This document shows, in pieces, positions 23,484 through 35,593 of a stretch of 64,000 bases of DNA. The notes under the pieces were generated by a model that was not told the origin of the DNA, made no database searches, and was given only the letters and a program-made list of their open reading frames with translations. Source of the DNA: Monodelphis domestica (lineage: Eukaryota; Chordata; Mammalia; Didelphimorphia; Didelphidae); the NCBI RefSeq assembly GCF_027887165.1, contig NC_077233.1, positions 228,990,872 to 229,054,871 on the forward strand, given 5' to 3'. The position numbers and the translations under genes were made by a program. Positions within the stretch are counted from its first letter, which is position 1; the number at the start of each line of letters is the position of its first letter.

Positions 23484-23784
23484 CACTTTTCATCAGTTCA
23501 TATATTTCTATTTGTCTATAATCATAATTTCTTCCAGAATTGCTGGCTTTCTATGCACTGAGCCACCTTGCTGCCTCTCAACTTCCTTTTAGTAATCTAA
23601 CTTACATTGTTGGAGAATCACTGTGTAAGTGGTTCTTAGGGTTCTGCTTATTTTTCTCTGGATTAATTCATACAGATCATCCCACATTTCTGTGGATTCT
23701 TCATATTTGTCCTTTTTTCCTGAACAATAATCTTCCATTACCTTTTCATGCCATAGAGTTTCTTTTCAGTCACACTTCAATCAA

Positions 23785-24060
23785 GGTAAGTCAAGTCAAA
23801 AAGCATTTATTAACTGCCTGTTATGTGCCAGGCACTGTACTAAGAGCTGGAATTCAAAGAAAGACAAAATAGTCCTTGCCCTTAAGCTTGCTCAGAATCT
23901 AATGGGGGAAGACAACATTCAAAAAACTATTTGCAAACAAGATGAATATTCAAGATAAACTAGGGAAAACCACAAAAGGAAGCCAAAAGCATTAAGGATG
24001 CCCAAGAAGGGCTCCTTACAGAAGGTAACATTTTGTTTGAAAAATAAACCAGGGAAGCCA
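23785..24060 (-). repeat. L2 LINE, antisense, within L1
   Basis: Reads aagcatttattaactgcctg, ttatgtgccaggcactgtac, caaagaaagacaaaatagtc, aatctaatgggggaagacaac and ggctccttacagaagg in the order of a reversed L2. Confidence 0.7.
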
Positions 24061-24458
24061 AGAGGTAAAGACAAGCCTCCACGAAGTATTTTATTACTAA
24101 ATATTCTGTATTTAACAGATATTTGTTTCTGTCCTTATCATCTCTGGGGTATATACTCAATAGTGGGATTATTAGGTCAAATGGGTATGAACACTCCCTT
24201 TTCTTGCATAATTCCAGCTGAAAGCCTGAAATCTTTGAACCACCACTTTATGACCCCACCAACAGTGCATCAATATGCCTGTATTCTTATAGTTTCTCCA
24301 ACATTTACTGATCTTATCTTTTTACATCTTTGCCAATATGCATAGTATGATGTAAAACCTGAGAATCATTTTTGTTTTTCTCTTATTATTAGTTATTGGA
24401 ACATGTTTTCAGGAGGTCATTTATAATGTGCAACTCTTCTTTTGAAAATTGTTCATAT

Positions 24459-24638
24459 TGGGCTCAGACAATAGGGTGCCAGACCTGAAGACAGGAGGTC
24501 CTGGCTTCAAATTTGGCCTTAGACACTTCCTAGCTTTTTGGCCCTAGGCAATCACTTAACCCCAGTTGCCTAATACCCTTTTGCTTTGGAACCAATACTT
24601 AATATTGATTCTGAGAGAGAAGGTAAGGGTTTAAAAAA
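24459..24638 (+). repeat. Marsupial SINE (SINE1-like)
   Basis: Diverged plus-strand copy (acaggaggtcctggcttcaa to gagaaggtaagggttt) inserted in the antisense L1. Confidence 0.8.
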
Positions 24639-24684
24639 GAAAAGAAAACTTCATATCCCATAACTGTTTACCCCTGGAAAATGG

Positions 24685-24702
24685 TGTGTGTGTGTGTGTG
24701 TG
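24685..24702. repeat. Short (GT)n
   Basis: About nine GT units within the interrupted L1. Confidence 0.8.
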
Positions 24703-24935
24703 AAATAATAGTGTTAATTCTTTGCGTGTTTTAAATATCAGACTTTTATTGGTGAGAGTTAATGCAAATATTTTTTCCATGGTATGCTTTCTCTTTAAAT
24801 TCTGTCTTCATTACTTTTATTCATGAAAATGCTTTTAATTTTATGTAGTCAAACTGTCTTTTATCTTTTCTGATCACTTTTATCTCTTCTTGGCTAAGAA
24901 TTCTCCTCTCTCCCTAACTGTGAAAGGTGTGATTT

Positions 24936-25805
24936 TTAAGTGTGACCTTTTAGCCCAGAATTTCCAATGAATCATCTGAGTAAAACTATGGGAATTGCAG
25001 TGATCTGTCTTTTTAAAAAGAGTGGGGTGGAATCTCTAACCACCTGGCCGAATGAGAATCTGGCTTTTTAAAAATTTACTTTCTATACATTTTATTAGAA
25101 AAGCAGCTCTGTTTCAGTCTTTTTCCTGAGCTCTGGCATGTTCTGGTTGCCATGGGGCCAGAGACACCCTGCAGATTTGCAGAAATGACTTCATCATGGC
25201 AGCCCAAAGGCTTTATTTGGTGATCTCCATCTTACTCTGCTGCAGAATGTTGGTTTGCTGCTCAGTGAGAAATGAATAACCATTAACTCACTACACCAAG
25301 GCTTTTAGTTCTAAGGGTCACAAGAGCATAACACACCAAAAAGGTGAAGGGAAACAAAAACTGGAACCTGGAGGGCAACTTCTCTGTTCACTCTCCTGAA
25401 GTTTTTATGAAATCAACTTAATGTCCCACAGGGTGTAATTTAACTTCTAAGGTGGGCAATAAACACCAATACGTCAACCAGACTCTCATCTTTTCTGAAT
25501 TCCATTAAATCGTATATTGCTAAATGACTATCCTTAAGGAAATAGCCAAATATTTCACCAGAAAGGAAACCCAATCCAACTGGGTCTGCTCCTCTCTTTG
25601 TATCCCATAAACCTGGACCTACCGTGTGTTATGTCTCACATGGATAGAGATAGAAACTCTTTCCCTTTCCTGTAATTTCTTTACATCTGAACCAGAAAAT
25701 GAAACTGTGATAAGGGCAGAGGCTGGAGGCATTTTCTAACAGCCGGGAGAAGCCTAAGGCAAGAGGTGTAGCACCCCTGGGCACTACTAGTTAAAAGTCA
25801 GTCAG
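24936..25805. other. Unassigned stretch
   Basis: About 0.87 kb with balanced base composition and no long open frame. No repeat or gene recognised; it could be an old LTR or unique sequence. Confidence 0.3.
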
Positions 25806-26862
25806 AGGCAAGATGGCAGAGTAGCAGGAAGCAATGCAGCCAAACTTCACAAAACTCCTTCAAACAGACCCAGATAATGCACCAGACTGAACCCTGATGG
25901 GGAAAGCCAGAAGAACTTGCAATGAGACAGACAGTGGGAACTGGGTTGGGGAAGCAACACCCTACTGGAAGATCACGTCAGCACTCCCGACTGTGAATGG
26001 AAGCCAAAGTAGACATCAGATCAATGTGAGGCACCCCTAAGTCCTTACTGGGGCACTGTGATAAAGACGCGTGCCAATAGACAGCTTTATCAACTCCCCA
26101 GTTCTGGTCACAGAGCCAGGGTAGACTGCCAAGAGGACCTCCTCACAGGGGTGGCATTCTAGGTAGGGGGCCTGGGAAGGAGAAAAAAGCAGCAGTAGTT
26201 TGTCTCTGACCCCAGGAGCAGAGCAGGATCTCAGTTCTAGAGCCCAGCCTGTAGCAAAATAACCAGGCCAGGAATCTGCAACCGAAGGGTAGTCTGTGGT
26301 CTTATCCTTCTAAAACAGCCAAACTTCCCAGCTGACTGAGAGGAACTGAATCCAGCAGTATTCAACTCTTGTTCTGATCAAAACCCAGATCAGGAACTAG
26401 TAGGGCTCGGAATGGAGGAGGAGGGGCAGCAAATAGACTTTGCCCTGGATCACACCCCTTTGTGAGCAGTGAAGGCCAGTAGATCCCTGGTCTTCTGGAG
26501 ATTTTTTGATAACACTCTAGTCAGTTACTAAAGAAAGCAGCAACTGGATCAGATGGGACCTTCCATCCAGAAGTCCAGTGGAGCCCAGCCCTAAGATCAA
26601 ATCTGAAGTCAGGAAGTAGGCTGGAAAAATGGGCAAACAAACAGAAAAAGGATCCCATGGTGGCTGGAACACTCAAGATACCAAAGTAGAAGAGAATGAA
26701 TGACTCCAAAATATCTACAAGCAGTGTCTCCAAGAAAACCCAATTAGAATTCTCAGAAGACATGAAACAAGTCTTTTAAAGAGAGTTTAAAATGTTTTTA
26801 TAAAGGAAATGATTCCCTGAGGAAAAATTTTAAGAGATATGACATCCACAAAAGGACTGATG

Positions 26863-27060
26863 TGGGGGCAGGTGGTTGCTCAGTGGATTTAGAGGCAGGC
26901 CTAGAGACAGGAGGTTTGGGGTTCAAATTTGCTCTCAGATACTTCCTTGCTGTGTGATCCTGGGCAGTTAACTTAAGCCCTGTTGCCTAGCACATACCAT
27001 TCTTCTGCCTTGGAACAAATACACAGCACTGATTCTAAGCCCACAGCTAAGGATTTAAAA
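26863..27060 (+). repeat. Marsupial SINE (SINE1-like)
   Basis: Diverged plus-strand copy inside the HAL1-like L1 (gggggcaggtggttgctcag to agctaaggattt). Confidence 0.8.
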
Positions 27061-27336
27061 AAAGAAAACAAAATAAAAGAATTAATAGGGAAAGATGCTT
27101 TACATTCTTATACATGTAAAATGTATATCACATTGTTTGCTATCTCAGGGAGTGGGGAGAGAAAAGAAGGGTGGAGGGTGAAAATTTGACTCAAACTTTA
27201 AAAAAAGAGTAAAAATTGATTTAAATTTTTTATTTAACTTATTTAAATGTTTTAAAATGAAGATTTAAATTTTTAAAAAATTTATTTAAAAAGAAAAAAA
27301 TGTAGCTACTGAAGAAAGTACTAGAAAGTGAATTAG

Positions 27337-27540
27337 GGGGCAGCTGAGTAGCTCAGTGGATTGAGAGCCAGGCCCAGAAATGGGAGGTCCTGGGTTCAAA
27401 TGTGACCTCAGATACTTCCCAGCTGTGTGACCCTGGGCAAGGCATTTAACCCCCATTGCCTAGCTCTTACCGCTCTTCTGCCTTGGAACCAATAGACAGT
27501 ACTGATTCCAAGATGGAAGGTAAGGGTTTAAAAAAAAAAA
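27337..27540 (+). repeat. Marsupial SINE (SINE1-like)
   Basis: Near-consensus plus-strand copy. The flanks share gaattag (about 27330-27336 and 27544-27550), placing it in the L1 ORF1 remnant. Confidence 0.9.
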
Positions 27541-27560
27541 AGCGAATTAGCAGCTTCATA

Positions 27561-28245
27561 TATGTGGGGTGTTCCTTAAGGATTTCCCTGACCAGCAGGG
27601 TCACACAAGGGAAGGGCTCACCTTTGTGATGGGACCCGAGGAGAGATAGGGAACTGAGAATGAGGGTGAAGAATGAAAGACACGGACAAGTCAGTGTTCG
27701 AATAGGCAGGCAAACCTATGATATTCTCCTTGATAGGAAAATATGAGTACAAAGGAACATGAGGAGGATGAGGAGATTAAGATAAGGAATGCAAGCCTAG
27801 ATGGTTACAGCTTCGGGGAAGGAGAAGGTTTAGAGAGGGAGAGAAACAGAGAGATTGCTAGGGAAGATTGAAGATCCAAGAGGAAGTTCAAAGGAGTTGC
27901 CTTTGCTTTTATTGTTGAGGAAGCAAGGAGGTGTTTCCAATCACGTAGCAATCACATCACAAAGTATAGACAATTAAGATTGGGTGGCAAGGTAGAGGGA
28001 ACACCTTTGGACGTGTAGATTGCAAACCTCACTTTCCTGGGGGAATTGAGTCTGAACATGTTAATGAGTTTGTCCTAGCCAAGGGCCGCATGGCCAGTTA
28101 AGGTTACATTCACAAGCCTCATTGGTGTAACCTTATGCTTGGCAACACAGTAATCATACAGTTATTTATATTTCATAGATGTGAATATGCTTGGAATGCT
28201 ACAATATAAGAGATACAAAACCTTCCTGGAGCAACAAATCCCATG
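27561..28245. mobile_element. LTR-like insert in L1 (fossil, family uncertain)
   Basis: Non-L1 sequence of about 0.68 kb separates two L1 ORF1 segments. It can be read as TGTGGGGT (27563) to GCAACA (28236), giving TG...CA ends, but no duplicated target was found. Probably an old solo LTR. Confidence 0.35.
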
Positions 28246-28717
28246 ATAATTAGAATAGACCAAATAGAAACCAATAATTTCATGAGACAATATTAAGAAA
28301 TATTAAAACAATTTCAAAAGGGTTTTTAAAAAGAAGAAAATATAGGATATCTCATAGCAAAAACAATTCACTTGAAAAACACATCCTGGAGGAAAAATTT
28401 AAGAATTTTTCGACTATTAGAATGCCATAACCAAAACCCCCCAACATATTATATCATAAGAAATTTTAAAATCACTCAAATCTCTTGATACTAGAGGGTA
28501 AAGTGGAAATAGAAAGAATCCATCAGTCATATCCTAAAAGGAACCTCAACATGAAAACTCTCAGGAACACAATAGACAAAATCTAGAGCTTCCATGTCAA
28601 AGAAAAAATATTTAATGTAGTCAGAAAGAAAGAATTCAAGAACTGAGGATCCATAATCAGAATCCCACAAGATTTAGCAGTCACCACTACAGAGGAGCAG
28701 AGAATTTGGAATATGAT

Positions 28718-29498
28718 GGGGGGGAGGGGCTGGCCCACAGCCCTCCCAAGAAAGAAAAGATAGAAGGTTGACCTTGGGGGAAGGACTGGAGCCAAGGAGA
28801 TGGATAATTAAGGAGGCAGACACCCACGAAATAAGTATAACAATCAAGCTCCACAGAATAAGCTCAGCTACTTAGCTTTCACAAGGACATGAAACAGTTA
28901 AGTAGCTTTGAATCAACATACGGGAGTAAGCAATGAACATGGAGATCACCTGAGAAAAAAGCCACAGTCCCTTACAACCAGGGCTGTAAGTACAGACTAG
29001 TCCGGCTTGAAGATAGGAGATCAAGAAAGAAATCACCGGTTCCTTAGAGCTGGAACTCTAAGCATGAATCACTTGAGGATAAGAGATTAAGAAGAAAAGG
29101 TCTTTGAGGAAGAGAAAGAGAGATATATAGAGAGGAAGTTAAAGTTGAGCTTGGCCAAGCTCCAGGAAAAACCGAGATGGGTGAGAGGTGATAAGGTAAG
29201 GGCTGGCTTTCTGTGGTCGCTCCTATTTATTGTCATTGAGATGCAAATGTACATAATACATATGGATGAATACACAGTGGATTGCCATTGGTTCAACTGT
29301 AAATTACAACACGGTAGGGGCATGGTTTATCTCAGCCAGGTGAGCACAAAGAAACCTGAGTTCGCTCACCTAACTCTTAGAGATGCTGGGATCAAAGGTC
29401 AATGTTTTTCTTGCCATGCATGGGACGGAGCATGGGCTTCCCTAAAACAATCCTTATGGATAATTTCCCTTGTGTATATACAGGTGTGGGCTGTTACA
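28718..29498. mobile_element. LTR-like insert in L1 (fossil, family uncertain)
   Basis: Non-L1 sequence of about 0.78 kb interrupts L1 ORF1 between 28717 and 29499. It opens with a G-rich run, then TGGCCCACAGCC at 28731, and closes GTGTGGGCTGTTACA at 29498. TG...CA ends and length suggest a solo LTR; the orientation is not clear. Confidence 0.4.
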
Positions 29499-30556
29499 AT
29501 CCAGAAGAAAAAAGATAATGTATTTACCCACAGGGGAAAAAAATGAATCTTAGTTGAAATAGACTACTTCTAAGTATTCTTTATGGAAATATCAAAACAT
29601 AAAAAGTAAACATAAGGAATGGCAATTGACCAAACAAGGAAATACTGCTCATATTCTAATATATAGTGAAGATACAGGCTTCCCCAATGAAATTGATTAG
29701 CATCAGGGATCATAGAGGGAGTGCAAAGCCTGAAAGTGTTTCCGTTATTTTTTGATGATCTTAAGAAAAGACTGGAAATAGGAGGAAAGAGGAATACAGT
29801 GGGGGCCAGAGTAGAGAGGGAAAGAAAGGTTAGGGGAAATTATCCCATATAATTAGGGTGTACAAATCAACATTTATATAAATTTATTTATATAAATAAA
29901 TTTTGTGTTTATATAAACAAAGAGAAAGGGGTGAAGGGAGCAGCTGACACTTCAACCTTACTCTTTTTGGTACTAGTTAAAGGCAGGAAGAATACACATA
30001 CATACCTAGAGTTGGGTATGCATTTCATTCAATAAGAAATAGGAATGTAAGGGGACAAGGGGGCAGGGAATTAGGGGGAGGATAGTTTAAGTGAGGGATT
30101 AGTCCTAAGGAAAAAAAAACAGAAATATTTGTAGCTCTTTTGAGATGGCAAAGAATGGGAATCTGAGGGGCTGCCTTTAAATTGGGGGAATGGATGAACA
30201 CATTATGGTTAAATAAATATCACCAAATACTTACCATAATTCCAGAATACTAATGAGGAAACATGCTACTCATCTCCTAAGAAGGAAGTGAAGGATTCAT
30301 AATGTAGGATAAGATTGTTCTTTTTTTGGGGACATGAGCAATGTGGAAATTTGTTTTGATTGTTCAAACATGTTTATAATAGGGTTTGATTTTCTTTAGT
30401 TCTTAAGTTGGGATAGGAAGGTAAGAAGGAAAATTTTTGCTGATTGAAAAAAGTAATTAAAAAATAATATATAAACTCATCTGCAAAACATTGCAGGTTA
30501 AAGATTATTAACTGTCTTACCTCATGAGACAAAAAATAACAATTAAAAAGCAAATT

Positions 30557-30757
30557 AGAGGGGCATATCAGCTAGGTGACTTAGTATATAGGCCTAGAAA
30601 TAGGAGGTCCTGGGTTCAAATTTGACCTCAGACACTTCCTAGCTATGTGACCCTGGATAAGTCACTTAACCCCAATTGTCTAGCCTTTACTGCTCTTCTG
30701 TCTTGGAACCAATATTTAGTATCAATTCTAAGATAGAAAGTAAGGGTTTTTTAAAAA
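30557..30757 (+). repeat. Marsupial SINE (SINE1-like)
   Basis: Plus-strand copy with a mutated head and an intact middle (aggtcctgggttcaaatttg, tgaccctggataagtcactt) and tail. Confidence 0.85.
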
Positions 30758-31260
30758 ACATGATTTGTTGTAGAAGGAAATGTATAGAACCAAAAATATA
30801 ACACACAACACTTCATTTAACGACTACAACAATATAAAGGCAAACAACCCTAAAAGACTTAAGAACTTAACACAGCAATCAATGGGCTGATTTGTTTTTG
30901 GCTGTATACTTATTTCTTACATGAGAGGGCTTTTATGGAGGACAGAGGGTAGTAATCGTGATGTAAAAAAAGAAAAGAAATGAAAATAAAAAAATAAGAC
31001 TATCGATGAGACATTGAATATAGAGAGAATTAAACCACAAAGAGATACTCATAAGGGAATAAAGACAAGCAGGCAGTTTTGCTATGTCAAATTTAATATA
31101 AATTTTTTAAAGACAATGTTAACCAAAATCCAGTTTCATTCAGAATCTTTTTTTTGAGTTATTCCTATATATTGGAATGTTCATGTTTGTTGATATATGA
31201 AAAGTTCACCAGGTTTGGTAGTAAAAAATAAAAATTTTAAAAAGAAGACATTAGGGAGAG
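30758..31260 (+). repeat. Probable old L1 3'-end remnant
   Basis: Resembles the older L1 3' region (tagaaggaaatgtatagaacc, then caatcaatgggctgatttg). Weak. Confidence 0.35.
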
Positions 31261-31329
31261 CTATCACATATGGCAATAGAAATCAGACCAAATTAAAAAA
31301 GAACCTTATATTGAAGGTAAAATAGCATC

Positions 31330-31450
31330 CTAAAAAGGGTATTGATTTTGGAATCGTGTTATCTGCATTTGAATCAGAATTAAGTATGGTCTTTAAGGAA
31401 GTTCCTTCACTTAGCTGGGCCTTATTTCCTGTAGGCAATAATTTATAAAG
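31330..31450 (+). repeat. MIR-like fragment
   Basis: Shows tattgattttggaatcgtg, catttgaatcagaatt and ttccttcacttagctgggcc, a decayed MIR. Confidence 0.4.
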
Positions 31451-32271
31451 TCCTTTTCAGTTCAAAATTTTTATGATCTCATTGTGAAAAGTTTTTGGTC
31501 ATGGATTTTCAAGGTTTCTCAATATGGTGTTTTAAAACTACCTAATGCAGGTATTTATTCTCTCCAGCTTGGAAAGAAAGAAGCATGTGAAAATAAATAT
31601 AACAAGTAATTTGAAAAAAATCCAGAATATCTTTTTAAGGAGTAATTGTTATCTTCTATGAAGGATTTGGCAGAATTTAATTGCTTAAGTAAATTAAAAG
31701 CAAAGTCATCTAACAGGAATTAAAATAAACCACCCATTTGCCCATTGATGATTTTGATCTGGAAGGGAGTGTCCCTCAGTCTTAAATATTCAAAATAAGT
31801 ATATTCAGATTTGTTAAAGTTAACTCAGTATCTTTGGAAGTCCATTTTCATTGAGAAGGTTTATAAGATCTTTCCAGACCATCTGAATTTTTTGACTCTA
31901 GTGAGATCCTAAACCCTTGTCAGCTCTGTGAAAGACACCAGGAGGGGGAACAGAAGACTTATGAAATTAGAGATAATTTTTAAGACATTAGCTTATAGAA
32001 GAATTCAGATAACTTTCTCCAACATAAACACATATTTGTAGCCCCACGAGGGAGGCATTAAGGATTGGAGAATTTTTTAAGGTTTTGCTAATGGTGTAGA
32101 AATTATTTGCATGATGAATTGTCTGACTACTGATTATGAAATTATTGGAAAGTTGCTGGATAAATTGTAACTCAATTGACATTTATCAGTGTTATATCTT
32201 TGAGAAAACCTTCGGTCACCAGACCAAAGTTTACTCCCTTTTGTCCTTGGGTATTGGCATGCAATGCATTA
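31451..32271. other. Unassigned stretch, possible retroviral fossil
   Basis: AT-rich, about 0.8 kb. A weak short minus-strand open frame (31988-32182) has no family I can name. No LTRs bound it. Confidence 0.25.
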
Positions 32272-32452
32272 AGTCAAAGGTGTCAAATACAGAACCAGAT
32301 TAAAATGTAATTGTGAAATATTTTACAAAATGCATAAAACATGGATAATATTATAATTTAACACTAACTCAATATGTTGCTCACAGGGATCCTTAAGTAT
32401 AGGATTACTTACCTAGTTCCATTTGAGTTGGCTTTAAGCAGTATACAGTAGC
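32272..32452 (+). mobile_element. Non-autonomous DNA transposon (hAT-like), second copy
   Basis: Same repeat as 13845: gtcaaaggtgtcaaatac, accagattaaaatgtaatt, gttgctcacagggatcctta, ending near ccatttgagttggct. Confidence 0.5.
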
Positions 32453-33363
32453 CAATGTCTTTCTGGGTTTTGAGTGAATTATCATGCATTCATTTTATGT
32501 GTAAAACCCCCAAATGTGATTATTTTTCTAATTTCTAATGACTAATTTTTACATCAGGATGAATTAAACTTAGAAAAAGAAACCTGAAAACTTTAGGTAC
32601 ATCCTTGTATATATTTAATAAGTACTATGGGAAAATGTTTTTACTAATTGCTACTTATTGTGAAGTTAATGATACTGATGTCAATTTGGGAAATAATTAT
32701 ACCCTGCTCTTAAGTTTGGAACTTTCTATGTGAGGTGGAACATCTTGGATCTTTGATTTTATTTGTTCTATTTGAATCCAATTATAACTTTGAATTATTT
32801 TAAAACTATTTTAAGTTGTCCACCATTGAAAGGAAAATGCAAAAACTTCTCAAAGGGAGTGCAATTGGAAAACATAGATGCCTGGGAAGGTTGAGAAGAT
32901 GGTCTTAAGAAGGTAATGGCAGGATGTTTTTGACTCAGTTTCTCCACTGTGCTATTTCCTATCTGGTAGATCATAAGCCTGACTATGAGAACTTTTGAAC
33001 ACTGTGGAACTCTGTTGTATGATTGGCTGTTCCAAAAAGGTATTTATAACTTTTCCCTGGAATTGAATGGAGCCCAGAGAGTTTTGGGAAACGGTGTCCC
33101 TGTTCTTTTTAAAACAAATTTCTCCGACCAAGACAGAGAACTACTAATGTTTTATAGTGAATCTTATTTTTATAATTACCTGGCATTACTAAGCCTACTA
33201 TAATAGGATGCAGGTACAAAAGACCCTATTGCTTGTATGTCTATGATTCTGAAATTGTGGCCATTGTTTATCTCAACTTCCTTAAAATGGGCAGCTAGGA
33301 CAAATCAGTTATTAGACTTGCCATCTCCTTGCTCATTGTAATATAATTCTTACATTTTAATAT
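32453..33363. other. Unassigned stretch
   Basis: About 0.9 kb. A 72-codon open frame at 32985-33203 has no recognisable motif. No repeat family assigned. Confidence 0.3.
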
Positions 33364-33563
33364 TTTTTTAATCCCTTACCTTCTGTTTTGGAGTCAATAC
33401 TGTGTATTGGCTCCAGGGCAGAAGAGGGGTAAGGGCTAGGCAATGGGGGTCAAGTGACTTGCCCAGAGTCACACAGCTGGGAAGTGTCTGAGGTCATATT
33501 TGAACCTAGGACCTCCCGTCTCTAGGCCTGGCTCTCAATCCACTGAGCTACCCAGCTGCCCCC
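33364..33563 (-). repeat. Marsupial SINE (SINE1-like)
   Basis: Near-consensus reverse copy. The flanks ttacattttaatattttt and ccacattctaatattcttt show a diverged target duplication. Confidence 0.9.
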
Positions 33564-33889
33564 ACATTCTAATATTCTTTCTAAATAACTTTCTCCTCTC
33601 AGGACATGAGGATAAAATATATCCTCAAAAGAGGAAAATGATAAAGGTATAAAACCTCTAATTCTTAATTAATTAGTAAATCTTACTTTCAAAAAGGCAA
33701 CAAAGATTAGATAATTTCCCCACTCATGGACTGGAATATATATGTTTGGCTTCTCAATGTTATCCAGTTGGTAAAAGAATATACACAAAAGGCTTGGTTG
33801 GTAAGTAATTAAAAAAAAAAACAGAACTGAAAAAGTCAGAGCAAAGTCCTAAACCTCCTTCATTCCATTTAAAGATCTATAGATCTAGA

Positions 33890-35285
33890 CAGATAGATGA
33901 TACAGTGGATAAAGTGTCAAGGCTTGGAGTCAAGAAGACTCATCTTCCTGAGTTCAAATCTAGCCTTAGATACTTTCTTGTGTAACCCTTGTGATATTTA
34001 AAATGGTTGAGGTCTTAAACTGTAGTGAGTTAAAATGGTGGAAGATATAAATTGTGATAGATATAAGAGAGGGTGAGTAAATTTGACCGCAGAAATATGT
34101 TTCACTACAGTGTCTTGGTTTTTAAATCAAATATAAGGTGGTCGCCAGGGAAATATTCCCAATTATTCAAATACCCAAGTCAATTGGTTTTTATAGAGAT
34201 TTTAATTAACAATACAATGAGTAATCAAAGAAAGAGAGAGAGAGAGTAAGAAAGGAATAAGTATGAAGGGCCTCAAGCCAATATGGCCTAGACCTGAGTC
34301 TTAAGAGAGAAATCAGTCAGTTTTTTAACACTCACCACAAGGTCTGTCTAAACAAGGATTCTAGTGACACCAGGCCAGCTCCATCTCAGCTGACTCCACC
34401 AGAGAGCCTTCCAGCCAGAGACTGTTTCAAAGGGCCTCTCTCCAGAGCCTCCAGAGGGACAGAGTCCCCTTAGAGGAGCTCCAGCAAGACCTCCTTAGAG
34501 ATTGTCCTCTAAGAGCTTCCCTTCTCCAGAGCCTCTCTCAAGAGATTCTTCCCAAGCAATCCTCATCAGAGATCCTCCAAAAGGAATTCCTCCAAAAGGA
34601 TCTATCCTCAAGAGATTCTGCTTTTTCTTATATAGGGGTTTTTCTCCCATGTCACCTCCCCTAAGTCCCTACATCTACCAATCACTGTAGACGCTTTCCA
34701 AAGGACTGCCCATCTAAATTCCTGCTAAGTCAACCAATCTCCTCAGTAAGTCTGAACGAGAGAAAACACAGCTGAGTCAGCTAATCTCATCAAGAGAAAA
34801 CTTGCCCGACCCTTTTAGGTACCTAGCATCCCATTGTATCAATTCTAAAAACAGGCCTGGTTCAAAGAACTCCTTGCCTTATTAAGTATGGTTTTCAAGT
34901 ATTTTCACTGTTTAGCAAGGAGCTTTCTGCCCTAAAGCATTCTTAAGTACGGGTGAAATAGAGGTCCTCCCATAGCAAGGAGTTTTCTCCCCTAAAGCAG
35001 TCCTAAGTACTGTTGGAGTAGAGGCCCTCCCATTTCTGATCCTGGCGAGTTCTCACATCAAAATGGGGAATGTTTCTCAGTAGGGAATTTGTTCCAATTA
35101 AGAATTCCCTGATGGGGAAATCCTTACACCCTGAACAATTCACTTACCTTTGTTTGCTTCAGCTTCCAAATCTGTAAAATGTGCTGGAGAAGGAAATAGC
35201 AAATCACTCCAGTATCTTTGCCAAGAAAATCCCAACTGGGCTCCCAAAGGAGTCAGACATGACTGAAAAGACTGAACAACAACAG
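33890..35285 (+). repeat. MAR1-type SINE split by a solo LTR
   Basis: The head lies at 33890-33989 (aaggcttggagtcaagaaga, then tgtgtaaccct). The body resumes at 35129 (ccctgaacaattcacttacc) and ends with the RTE-like tail (aagaaaatcccaactgggc, gagtcagacatgactgaaaag, aacaacaacag). Removing 33990-35128 restores the SINE order. Confidence 0.85.
33990..35128 (-). mobile_element. Solo LTR, endogenous retrovirus fossil (LTR family A)
   Basis: A 1139-bp block with TG...CA ends (TGTGATATTT to CCTTACA) and a 4-bp target duplication, ccct, at 33986-33989 and 35129-35132. It lies inside a MAR1 SINE. On the minus strand it has a TATATAAG box (34627-34634), so I orient it minus. No internal viral genes are present. 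It is younger than the SINE it interrupts. Confidence 0.85.
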
Positions 35286-35401
35286 ATGCCTATCCATATA
35301 AATGCTTAAATATACAGATTTTGATTATGCTTTAATAATTGTATATAAATTCTCAAGTTGGGATGAAGTTCTTGCATATAGATTTACTTGAATATTTATA
35401 A

Positions 35402-35593
35402 GGGGGATAGCTAAGTGGCTCAGTGGATATGGAGACAACAGGTCCTAGGTTCAAATGTGGCCTTAGATACTTTCTAGCTGTTTGCCCCTGGGCAAGTCAC
35501 TTAATCCCAATTGCCTAGTCCTTATTGCTCTTCTGCCTTAGAACCAATATTTAGTATCAATTCTAAGACAGAAAGTAAAGGTTTTTTTTTTAA
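35402..35593 (+). repeat. Marsupial SINE (SINE1-like)
   Basis: Plus-strand copy, diverged in the head (ggatagctaagtggctcagtg) with a long T-interrupted tail. Confidence 0.85.

Larger units (their letters stand above)
23484..24935 (-). repeat. Old L1 LINE 3' part, antisense, interrupted
   Basis: Antisense L1 3'UTR (ggattaattcatacagatcatc at 23660) and ORF2 C-terminus (tctggggtatatactcaatag at 24142, accccaccaacagtgcatca at 24254), continuing at 24640-24930. It is interrupted by antisense L2 (about 23785-24060) and a SINE (24459). Confidence 0.65.
25806..30490 (+). repeat. Old L1, HAL1-like layout, with nested inserts
   Basis: Begins with the L1 5'-end motif (ggcaagatggcagagtagca). ORF1 remnants follow at 26780-27330, 28250-28716 and 29499-29560; the last two are contiguous in L1 terms across an insert (ttggaatatgat, then atccagaag). 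A purine-rich inter-ORF region (about 29600-30110) is followed directly by an ORF2 C-terminal/3'UTR segment (from about 30120). Endonuclease and reverse-transcriptase parts are absent, the half-L1 design known as HAL1. An independent L1 tail at 30120 is the alternative. Inserts are SINEs at 26863 and 27337 and two LTR-like blocks. Confidence 0.55.

Noticed and set aside
29145-29546. 133-codon plus frame
   Set aside because: Crosses the junction between an LTR-like insert and L1, so it cannot be one gene.
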